A program made the position numbers and the translations under genes. Under the pieces are notes generated by a model. That model saw only the letters and a list, made by a program, of their open reading frames with translations, was not told the DNA's origin and did not search any database. A DNA stretch of 64,000 nucleotides from Streptomyces sp. SID13031 (GTDB taxonomy: Bacteria > Actinomycetota > Actinomycetes > Propionibacteriales > Kribbellaceae): positions 1 to 64,000 of the forward strand of contig NZ_JAAGLV010000019.1 in the NCBI RefSeq assembly GCF_010548305.1. Direction: 5' to 3'. How positions within the stretch are numbered: position 1 is the stretch's first letter; every line of letters begins with the position of its first letter. Positions 44,802 through 52,382 of this stretch are shown piece by piece.

Positions 44802-46739
44802 ATGAGAAAGCCTGTTACCCGCAATCTGCTTCTGGTGGGAGCCGTGGCCGCCGGCGTGCTCGGCGGGGCCGTCGCGCCCGCCGCAGCCGCCGGTACGCCG
44901 TACGCGCGACTGCTCGCCGGTCATCCGGCCGTGTTCCTGGCCAACCTCGACGACGACGCCGGCCGATGCCAGGCGCCGGCCAAGAAGATCGCTGCCGCCG
45001 CGGTCGCCCGCGAGGAGGCCAACGACCAGGAGTTCTACAAGAAGAAGGACGAACTGGCGAAGCGCCCGGACAAGGACGAGGCGCAGAAGGAGTACGAGCT
45101 GCTCGTCAAGGCCCATCAGGTGGAGCAGAACCTCGCTGACCGCGAGCTGGCTGCCTGCAACGACGCGTCGGACTCGGTGGTCAACGGCGTCCAGGACGAG
45201 AAGGACCTGGCCCGGATCCGCACGCTGCCCTGGGCACTGGCGCCGAAGGATGCCACCGGGCAGCTCGCAGTACAGGGGAAGGCGGCTGGGTATGTGCACC
45301 TGTTCCTGAAGCGGGAGTCGGGCTGGCAGCTTGTCGATGCGTCGACGCGGCTGACGGCTGCCGAGCTGCGGCACGGGGTCGAGCTGGGGATCGAGGGGCG
45401 CGACATCATCCGCGACTCAGCCGTCTGGGACGGTACGGCGGACGTCGCGTTGAGCGTGACCGCGGGTGGCGCGACCGCGACCGATCACGTGGTGCTGAAG
45501 GAAGCGCCGGTGCTGACGCAGCTCAACACCCAGCGGCTCGAGCAGGTCTTCTCCTCGCTCAGCGACGACCCCGAGACGAAAGCCTGGCAAGGCATCGTCC
45601 GCGAGCAGGCGAAGGCTTCGGGCGCCCCGCTGAAGATCCTCGACCAGAGCAACGACACCTGGACCCAGGACATCTTCGAGCCGGCGTACATGTCGATCCC
45701 TGGTCCGGGCGGGCAGCCGCAAAGCATGAAGGTGCTGCTCGGGTCGGTGAACGACAGCCGCCGAGTCGGCTCGCGGGTGATCTTCACCGAGCTGGCCGGT
45801 CATGACGTCGCGGCGGTGCACACCGAGCACGTACCGGTGCTGGAGCCCTTCGAGAACGAGAGTTATGACTCGATGGGCAACCTCGAGACGATTCCGGCGA
45901 CTCCTGGTCACCCGAACGGTCAGATCGTGATCGGGGGCGACGGGCTCGACCACAAGACCGGGCCGGCGGCAGAGATGGTCACGCTGCTGCGGTCGCAGGG
46001 CAAGCAGGACCCAGTGGCCGTCGACACCTCGTGGCTGTCGATCGGGCACGTCGACGAGTTCGTGCAGTTCGTACCGGTGCCGGGAAGCCCGCGAGGCTGG
46101 AAGGCCGTGGTGGCCGACCCGACCGCCGGGCTGAACCTGCTCAAGAGCGTGCAGACGGCTGGGCAGGGTGGCGCGATCATGCACGGCGGGCTGCCGAAAC
46201 TCGAGTGGCCGTACGACGAGCGCATCGACCAGCGGACGACGAACGAATTCCTGGCCGACGAGCAGTTCGTCGGCACCAACACGCGGGCGGCCGAGAAGAT
46301 CCAGGCCAACCTCGAGGTGCTGAAGCAGAAGACCGGCCTGACCGACGCAGACATCGTCCGGATCCCCGCGCTCTACACCGCCCGCGGACTGGACTACGGC
46401 ATGCTCGAGACCCAGGTCAGGTCGACGCCCGCCGGCCCCGAGAAGGACAAGCTGGTCGCCCAGCTGCACGCGATGCGCGACGCCGTCGCCGAGATCCCCG
46501 GCACCGTCAACGGCCTGGTCCTCAACGCCGGCCGCTACGTAGCCCCCAAGCCCTACGGCCCGACCCTGAACGGCAAAGACATCTTCGCCACCGCCATCAA
46601 CAAGGCCTTCGCCTCGATCGGCTACCAGGTCACCTACGCCAACGACCTCACCTCAGTCCACGTCTCCGAAGGCGAAATCCACTGCGCCACCAACACCCTC
46701 CGCGCCACCCCGACAGCGGGTTGGTGGAAGAAGGACTAG
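44802..46739 (+). CDS. Secreted protein-arginine deiminase family protein
   Basis: The 645-residue protein has a signal peptide (about 1-30, ending APAAAAG) and the C-terminal catalytic part of peptidylarginine deiminases. Matches to the PAD active site: Asp in WTQDIFEPAY (D290), His/Asp in SIGHVDEFVQF (H416, D418) and Cys in GEIHCATNTLR (C628). The region 60-140 is charged and coiled-coil-like. PADs convert protein arginine to citrulline, in animals with Ca2+; a secreted bacterial form could act on host, competitor or own surface proteins. ATG 44802 fits the signal peptide. Confidence 0.88.
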   Translation: MRKPVTRNLLLVGAVAAGVLGGAVAPAAAAGTPYARLLAGHPAVFLANLDDDAGRCQAPAKKIAAAAVAREEANDQEFYKKKDELAKRPDKDEAQKEYELLVKAHQVEQNLADRELAACNDASDSVVNGVQDEKDLARIRTLPWALAPKDATGQLAVQGKAAGYVHLFLKRESGWQLVDASTRLTAAELRHGVELGIEGRDIIRDSAVWDGTADVALSVTAGGATATDHVVLKEAPVLTQLNTQRLEQVFSSLSDDPETKAWQGIVREQAKASGAPLKILDQSNDTWTQDIFEPAYMSIPGPGGQPQSMKVLLGSVNDSRRVGSRVIFTELAGHDVAAVHTEHVPVLEPFENESYDSMGNLETIPATPGHPNGQIVIGGDGLDHKTGPAAEMVTLLRSQGKQDPVAVDTSWLSIGHVDEFVQFVPVPGSPRGWKAVVADPTAGLNLLKSVQTAGQGGAIMHGGLPKLEWPYDERIDQRTTNEFLADEQFVGTNTRAAEKIQANLEVLKQKTGLTDADIVRIPALYTARGLDYGMLETQVRSTPAGPEKDKLVAQLHAMRDAVAEIPGTVNGLVLNAGRYVAPKPYGPTLNGKDIFATAINKAFASIGYQVTYANDLTSVHVSEGEIHCATNTLRATPTAGWWKKD

Positions 46740-47485
46740 GGCGCTGTCACCTGGCCGGTGGCGGTTGAGGTCTTGAGGTCGAGGCTGACGCCGGGGGCGG
46801 CGGTGATGGTGATGGCGCCTGAGACAGTGCCGGCCCGGACGGTGCCGTTGGCGGTGGCGTGGATGGCGATGGCACCGCTGGTGGTGTCGGCCCGGATCGA
46901 GCCGCCCTGGAAGTCCCGGATGGTGAGGTGGCCGCTGATCGATTTGGCGGTCACCTCACCACTGCTGGCACCTACGAAGATGCCGCCGCTCTCGGTGCGG
47001 ACAGCGACGCGCTGACCGGTCCCGACCGAGATGGCGCCGGACTGGCTGGTGACAGTGATGTCTGCCGCTTGCCGGACCGTCACCTTGCCGGAGGTTGTCT
47101 CGGCGAAGACCCGGCCGGCCTCCGGGACGAACACGTCACCCGACTTGCTGATGAGCTCGACCTCGGCCAGGCCGATGGCGCCGATGCTGGCGCTGTCGGT
47201 GCGGGCTTTGAGGATGCTGCCGGGTGGCGCGACCACGGTGATCTCCACCGGGGTCGCGCCGTTGCGTCCGTGGACTGTGATGAGTAGTTCGCCTGCTGGG
47301 CCGGGCTCGACGATGGCGGCTTGTACCGCGGCGGCCGAAGGGCCTTCGTCGTCGGTGGTCGAGACGCCGACCATCGCCCGGGTGCAGTCATCCCGCACCT
47401 GCACCTTCACCCAGCCGGCCTGCGCGAACAGGCCGGCGTCGATGGTGATCGGGCCGTCGACGGCCACCGCGTAACCACGTCGCAT
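46736..47485 (-). CDS. DUF4097 beta-solenoid protein
   Basis: The 249-residue protein shows short repeats such as TTSGKVTVRQAADITVTSQS and SSGEVTAKSISGHLTIRDF, the DUF4097 pattern. It lacks a signal peptide. The stop overlaps that of the convergent deiminase gene by four bases. It differs from the 38259-39095 protein in the repeat (SG x V/I rather than GSGD). Function is unknown. Confidence 0.82.
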   Translation of the reverse strand: MRRGYAVAVDGPITIDAGLFAQAGWVKVQVRDDCTRAMVGVSTTDDEGPSAAAVQAAIVEPGPAGELLITVHGRNGATPVEITVVAPPGSILKARTDSASIGAIGLAEVELISKSGDVFVPEAGRVFAETTSGKVTVRQAADITVTSQSGAISVGTGQRVAVRTESGGIFVGASSGEVTAKSISGHLTIRDFQGGSIRADTTSGAIAIHATANGTVRAGTVSGAITITAAPGVSLDLKTSTATGQVTAP

Positions 47486-47568
47486 CGCCGCCTCCTCGCC
47501 TGCACCGGACCGAGCCTCAAGATAAGGCAGCCACGGTCAGGCGGGCAGCTCAAGCTGAAGAAACGCCG

Positions 47569-48255
47569 TCAGGCGACGCGGATGCCGCCGTCGAGGTGGA
47601 GGTCGATGGCGTTGGCGGCGCCGTTGCGGAGGAGGAAGTCGGTGGCGTCTACTACCTCGGCTGTGGTGGCGGCTCGGCCGGTCGGGGTGCGGGCGGCGAC
47701 CAGCGACTGGTCGCGGTCGGCCCAGGCCGGGCTGTCGCCGACTACGCCGGGGTGCAGCGCGTTCACGCGGATCGGGGCGAGCTCGACGGCGAGGGTGCGC
47801 ATCACACCGGAGACGGCGCCGTTGGTGGCGGTGATCATCGTCGAGCCCGGGTACGGGCGGAGCTTGCCCAGACCGCCGAACAGCACGATCGAGGCGCCCG
47901 GCAGCAGGCGCTCGTGCAGCACCCGGGCGACCTCCGTGTAGCCGACCAGCTTGACCGTCGAGGCCCGTACGGCGTCGGCGATGCTGAAGTCCTTGACCGT
48001 GTTGCCGTACTGCTCGATCGCGGTGATCACCAGGTGGTCGAGTTCGCCGACCTCCGTGAGCGCCTTCTCGATCGTCTCCGGCTCGGCCAGGTTGACGGCC
48101 AGCCCGCGGGTGTCCCCGCCGATCTCGCCGGCCGCGAGCTCCGCGCGCTCGGCCGACCGGCTGGTGACGACGACGGAGTCGCCCCTGCCCGCGTAGTACC
48201 GGGCGATCTCCCGGCCTAGCCCACCGCTTCCTCCGACGATCAGTACTGACGACAC
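47569..48255 (-). CDS. Short-chain dehydrogenase/reductase
   Basis: The 228-residue SDR has GGSGGLGREIA (residues 8-18), a central region in which the usual NNAG is replaced by ITAIEQYG, and a late PGVVGDSPAW. The normal YxxxK is weakly represented: TMITATNGAVSG stands where the Tyr/Lys pair is expected, so catalysis is doubtful and a binding or regulatory role is possible. The GTG at 48255 after AGAGGTGG is preferred over an upstream ATG. Confidence 0.82.
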   Translation of the reverse strand: MSSVLIVGGSGGLGREIARYYAGRGDSVVVTSRSAERAELAAGEIGGDTRGLAVNLAEPETIEKALTEVGELDHLVITAIEQYGNTVKDFSIADAVRASTVKLVGYTEVARVLHERLLPGASIVLFGGLGKLRPYPGSTMITATNGAVSGVMRTLAVELAPIRVNALHPGVVGDSPAWADRDQSLVAARTPTGRAATTAEVVDATDFLLRNGAANAIDLHLDGGIRVA

Positions 48256-48379
48256 CCTGGACCACCTCTCTAGAAGTTGAAGATTCATCTAAAGCATAGC
48301 GGGACAAGCGATTGCGGTAACTAACTTTCGACTGATTGACTTATGGCGTGAGGTTTTTCCCCTTCGCCCGGGAGTACCA

Positions 48380-50857
48380 GTGGATATCACCCGTCGCCGC
48401 CTGCTGTCTTTTGTCCCCGCCGCCGCGCTGCTGACCGCGGTCAACCCCGCACCAGCCACTGCGGCACCCGCTGCAGAATCCGCCCGCCTGCTGGCCAACA
48501 CGATCGCCATCTTCGCCGGTACGCCGGAATCGAACGCGCGCGCCGAGGTCAAGGCCAAACTCGCCGCCATCGACCAGACCGCGCGCACCTGGCTGGCCGC
48601 CCTCGATCGTGCCCAACCCGGCGAACTCTTTGCCGGGCTCCCCCTCGGTACGAGCGACCCCAACCTCAGCGCGTCGTACCAGCACCTCTACGAGATCGCG
48701 CTGGCCACGCGGCGCCCCGGCCCGGCTTCCGAGTTGCAGGGCAACCTCGCAGTACAGGCGAGGGTGCTCGACGAGCTGCGCTGGTTGCACGCGAACCACT
48801 ACGGCGACCAGGCGAAGGGGTACTACGGCAACTGGTTCACCTGGGAGATCGGCATCTCGCAGTACGCCGGGAGGACGCTCGCGTTGCTCGATGCGCCGGC
48901 CGACCTGATCTCGACGTACGTCGCGTCGATGGATGCCTATCTGCGCAACGGCAAGGACGGTGACGTCGATCTCGACTCGCGCTTCCACACCGGCGCGAAC
49001 CTCGCCGACATCACCACGAACCGGATCATCCAGGGCGCACTGCTCGACGACGACGCGCGGATCCGCAAGGCGCTGCAGGACCAGTTCACTGTCTTCGCCA
49101 CGATCGATCCGTACCACCTCGAGCACGGCGTCACCGACGGGTACTACGCGGACGGATCCTTCATCCAGCATGACTCGGTCGCGTACACGGGCTCTTATGG
49201 CAAAGGGCTATTGACGCGCGTCGTCCAGACGGTGAAGACGCTCGACGGCACCGGATACGCGTCGAGCGACGACCTGGTGAAGGTCGTACAGGGGTGGGTC
49301 GAGCACGGGTTCGCGCCGCTGATCTTCGAGGGCTGGATGATGGAGATCGTCAAGGGGCGGGCGATCTCGCGGCCGGCGACCGGGTACGACGACGTCGCAG
49401 TGGTGGTCGAGGCGATCGTCGACCTGGCCGACTATGCGGTCGCTTCGGATGCCGCCAAGCTCCGGAGCTACGTGAAGTTCACCGCGCGGCCGACGCTGAA
49501 CCCGAACAGCTTCGTCTCACCGGTCAGCATCGCGCGCTTCGCCGATATCGTTGCGGATGGCAACATCAAGCCGGCGGATCTCAACCCGGCTTCGAGTTCG
49601 GTCGCGTTCAACGCGATGGATCGGACAGTGCATCGGCGGCCGGGATATGCGTTCGCGCTGGCTCGGAACTCGGAGCGGATCAGCAAGTACGAGTACATGA
49701 GTGGCGAGAACCTGATGCCGTGGTTCCAGGGCGACGGCGCGTACTACCTGTATCTGAGCGGCCAGGACCAGACACGGGCGTACGGCGTCGACTACTTGAC
49801 CACCGTGTCGCCGTACAGGCTCGCCGGGGTCACAACGCCTTTGGAACAACGCAAATCGGTGCCGGAGCTCTACGGGACGGCGTACTACGACAGCCCGCCG
49901 GACTTCACCCCATCGTCCGAATTGCAGAACAAATACGTCTACTTCCCCGTCGGCACGAACCAGTACTCCGGCGGCGCCACGCTCGGGCCCTATGGCGCCG
50001 CGGGCTGGATCCAGTCGAGCGACCAGACCTATGCCGATCGCTCGCAACTCCCGGCCGACTTCGTCACCTACCGCAATGCGGAGTCGACCAAGTCCTGGTT
50101 CCTCCTGGACGACGAGATCGTCGTACTGGCCGCCGGCATCAGCGACCAGGCGCACCGCCCGGTCACGACCACGGTCGACGCGCGCATCGCCGCGCCCACA
50201 GACGCCGTGCAACTAACCGGCGTACTAGGCAACGGTCGCCCGTGGACCGGCGCCGGCGACCTCACCTGGCTCCGCTACGCCAACACCACCACCGGCGCTT
50301 CAGTCGGCTACTACTTCCTCCAGCCAGCCCCGGTAGCCGCAGACCTGACCCAGGTAACCCGCAGCCGCCGAGCAATCCGCACCGCCAACCCAGATACCCA
50401 AGTAGCCAAGCAGGTCTTCACCCTCACCCACGAGACCCACGCGCGCGCATCACTCGCCTACGCCCTGATCCCGAACGCCACCGAAGCCACCCTCCAGACC
50501 TACCGCCGCGGCCGCCTCCACCTGCTCTCCAACACCCCACGACTACAGGCGATCCACCACCCCGCACTAAACCTGACAGCCGCCAATACCTTCACCCCCG
50601 GCCGCCACCAAGTCCTCAACTACACAATCGACGGCCCCGCATCCTTCCTAACCCAACGCCGAGGCCAAACCACCACCATCGCGCTCGCCGACCCCACCAC
50701 AACCCGCCCCACCATCACCGTCAACGTCCTGGGCCGCTGGCTGACCAGCATCACCGCAGAACCCGCCATCGAAGTACGCCACACCCTGACGGGCACCCGC
50801 CTGACCTTCAAAACCCACCAAACCGGCGGCCGCACCCTCACGGCTACCTTCGAGTGA
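48380..50857 (+). CDS. Secreted polysaccharide lyase family 8 (hyaluronate/chondroitin/xanthan lyase-like)
   Basis: The 825-residue protein starts at GTG 48380 with a Tat-type signal (MDITRRRLLSFVPAAALLTA). The N-terminal alpha/alpha-toroid holds the PL8 catalytic residues: Asn in FHTGANLADIT (N207), His in DGSFIQHDSVAYTG (H264) and Tyr nine residues on (Y273); NWFTWEIGIS is also conserved. Beta-sandwich domains follow (about 370-825). PL8 enzymes cleave acidic polysaccharides by beta-elimination. The last 180 codons use many C-ending and A-ending codons, unlike the GC-rich style upstream. Confidence 0.92.
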   Translation: MDITRRRLLSFVPAAALLTAVNPAPATAAPAAESARLLANTIAIFAGTPESNARAEVKAKLAAIDQTARTWLAALDRAQPGELFAGLPLGTSDPNLSASYQHLYEIALATRRPGPASELQGNLAVQARVLDELRWLHANHYGDQAKGYYGNWFTWEIGISQYAGRTLALLDAPADLISTYVASMDAYLRNGKDGDVDLDSRFHTGANLADITTNRIIQGALLDDDARIRKALQDQFTVFATIDPYHLEHGVTDGYYADGSFIQHDSVAYTGSYGKGLLTRVVQTVKTLDGTGYASSDDLVKVVQGWVEHGFAPLIFEGWMMEIVKGRAISRPATGYDDVAVVVEAIVDLADYAVASDAAKLRSYVKFTARPTLNPNSFVSPVSIARFADIVADGNIKPADLNPASSSVAFNAMDRTVHRRPGYAFALARNSERISKYEYMSGENLMPWFQGDGAYYLYLSGQDQTRAYGVDYLTTVSPYRLAGVTTPLEQRKSVPELYGTAYYDSPPDFTPSSELQNKYVYFPVGTNQYSGGATLGPYGAAGWIQSSDQTYADRSQLPADFVTYRNAESTKSWFLLDDEIVVLAAGISDQAHRPVTTTVDARIAAPTDAVQLTGVLGNGRPWTGAGDLTWLRYANTTTGASVGYYFLQPAPVAADLTQVTRSRRAIRTANPDTQVAKQVFTLTHETHARASLAYALIPNATEATLQTYRRGRLHLLSNTPRLQAIHHPALNLTAANTFTPGRHQVLNYTIDGPASFLTQRRGQTTTIALADPTTTRPTITVNVLGRWLTSITAEPAIEVRHTLTGTRLTFKTHQTGGRTLTATFE

Positions 50858-50900
50858 CTGAGGTCGACTAGATAGGCCCGGCAGGTCCATTTCAGCCAGT

Positions 50901-50908
50901 GTTATAAT
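50901..50908 (+). promoter_or_regulatory. Extended -10 promoter of the HIT/TM/PEP-MazG operon
   Basis: The sequence TGTTATAAT (TATAAT at 50903-50908) is a perfect extended -10, rare in this GC-rich context, about 95 bases before the HIT gene. No good -35 is seen, as allowed for extended -10 promoters. Confidence 0.6.
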
Positions 50909-51002
50909 CCAATGTTCTCGCCATCGTTGCCACGGACGACTAGCATCTGACTGGTCGGACGAGTCCGACAAATCAACCTGGAAGTGGACAGATGGAGAGA
51001 AA

Positions 51003-51647
51003 ATGAAGGTAGCGAATGTGGCGGCTGGGGGTCGCCTAGGAACCGACACAGAGAAGTGTCGGTTCTGCACAGTCGAGTTGACTGAGGAGCCGATTTTCAC
51101 CACAACGAGCATGAAGATCCTGCCATCGGTCGGATCGCTCGTCGCGGGATGGCTCCTCGTAGTGCCGACACGACATGTTGTTGCCTTGGCTGAACTGTCC
51201 GCATCTGAGCGGATCGAGTTCATGGCTACGACGAGCACTGTACGGGACAAAGTTCGACAGCAGTTCGGGCCTACCGTTTCGTTCGAACACGGGCCCGCCA
51301 CGGAGAAGCGCAGCGCCGGTTGCGGGGTTGACCATGCCCATCTCCACATCGTTCCGACCCGCGCAGCACTTCTCGGCATTGATAGCGCTACCGGCTACCA
51401 ACCCAGTTGGACGGAGGCCGAGTGGCCGTGGGACGCGGCCGCTGCTCACGAGGCCGGACTCGACTATCTGTACTTCAGTGACCAAAGCGATCACGCACTG
51501 GTCTCGGTTGGTGAGGATATTCCCAGTCAGTTCTTCCGCCGTCTGATCGCCAAGGACCTAGGGCACGACCGGTGGGACTGGAAGCTTCATCAACAAGAAG
51601 ACGTGTACGCGGAGACTGTTGAGCGACTTCGCGCTGAATTCGTGTGA
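51003..51647 (+). CDS. HIT-family nucleotide-binding protein
   Basis: The 214-residue protein has the histidine triad VDHAHLHIVP (H111, H113, H115) and an N-terminal zinc-type CRFC (C19, C22). HIT proteins hydrolyse or transfer nucleoside monophosphates (AMP-X, Ap4A-like). The C-terminal 90 residues are longer than in a minimal HIT protein and carry no known motif. ATG 51003 follows GGAGAGA. It is the first of three close-packed genes and the membrane protein begins 4 bases after its stop. Codon use is less GC-biased than in neighbouring genes. Confidence 0.88.
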   Translation: MKVANVAAGGRLGTDTEKCRFCTVELTEEPIFTTTSMKILPSVGSLVAGWLLVVPTRHVVALAELSASERIEFMATTSTVRDKVRQQFGPTVSFEHGPATEKRSAGCGVDHAHLHIVPTRAALLGIDSATGYQPSWTEAEWPWDAAAAHEAGLDYLYFSDQSDHALVSVGEDIPSQFFRRLIAKDLGHDRWDWKLHQQEDVYAETVERLRAEFV

Positions 51648-51650
51648 CCG

Positions 51651-52370
51651 ATGACCCCGCCGACCGCCCCGGGTGACCCCACCGAGTCGCCCGGCGAGCC
51701 AGAGACGGCGCCCACCCATCCTGACCTTACTTCCGATCTGGAAGGTGGTCAGGATGGCGCCGGCGGCGACGGGGTCCTCGTCGACGATCCCGGTTTCGCA
51801 CCAAAGGAACCGACAGACGGACGCCAACGAGGCGACTGGCAAACGCGCTACCCGGAACCCGAGGCACGCAGGGCCATCCTGTTCGAAGCCAGCTACGTCT
51901 TCGTAGTGCATTGCCTCACTCTGATCGCCATGGCTCTCACCGGCACGGGTTGGCCGCAAGACTGGATCGGTGTGACGGAGCCCGAGTGGGCAAAGCTCTC
52001 GCACTGGCTGCTGGCTTGGCTCGGCGGGATGCTTGGTGGGTCATTGTTCGCAATGAAGTGGATGTATCACTCGGTCGCCAAAGGTCTGTGGAATCGTGAC
52101 CGTCGGTTGTGGCGAATTTTCACGCCGCTGCTGTCCGCCGGGGTGGGTCTGACCGTCGTCGTCCTTTCTGCCGCACGGATCATCCCTATCTTCGGAGCCG
52201 ACTTGGTAGGGACGAACACCGGCGCAGTGGGAGTAGCTATTCTCGTCGGCTATTTCTCCGATCAGACGATCAGTAAGCTCGCCGATATGGCCGAAGGCCA
52301 CCTTGGCCGAGCTGGGCGACGTGCTAGCCGCCCAGGTCCCGACGAGCAAGAAGCAACCGAACCTAGCTGA
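51651..52370 (+). CDS. Membrane protein with four predicted helices (operon gene 2)
   Basis: The 239-residue protein has a Pro/Asp/Gly-rich soluble N-terminal part (1-75), then about four hydrophobic helices (for example YVFVVHCLTLIAMAL, HWLLAWLGGMLGGSLFAM, LLSAGVGLTVVVLSAARIIP, TGAVGVAILVGYF) and the C-terminal motif GYFSDQTISKLADMAEGHL. This tail resembles membrane proteins found as effectors or sensors in nucleotide-based immune operons; that is an impression, not a match. It starts 3 bases after the HIT stop and ends 12 bases before the third gene. Confidence 0.72.
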   Translation: MTPPTAPGDPTESPGEPETAPTHPDLTSDLEGGQDGAGGDGVLVDDPGFAPKEPTDGRQRGDWQTRYPEPEARRAILFEASYVFVVHCLTLIAMALTGTGWPQDWIGVTEPEWAKLSHWLLAWLGGMLGGSLFAMKWMYHSVAKGLWNRDRRLWRIFTPLLSAGVGLTVVVLSAARIIPIFGADLVGTNTGAVGVAILVGYFSDQTISKLADMAEGHLGRAGRRASRPGPDEQEATEPS

Positions 52371-52382
52371 CCGAGTAGGGGT

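Noticed and set aside
49294..50871. A 525-residue Arg/His-rich open frame overlapping the PL8 lyase
   Set aside because: It is the +1 frame of the lyase gene; no domain, implausible composition.
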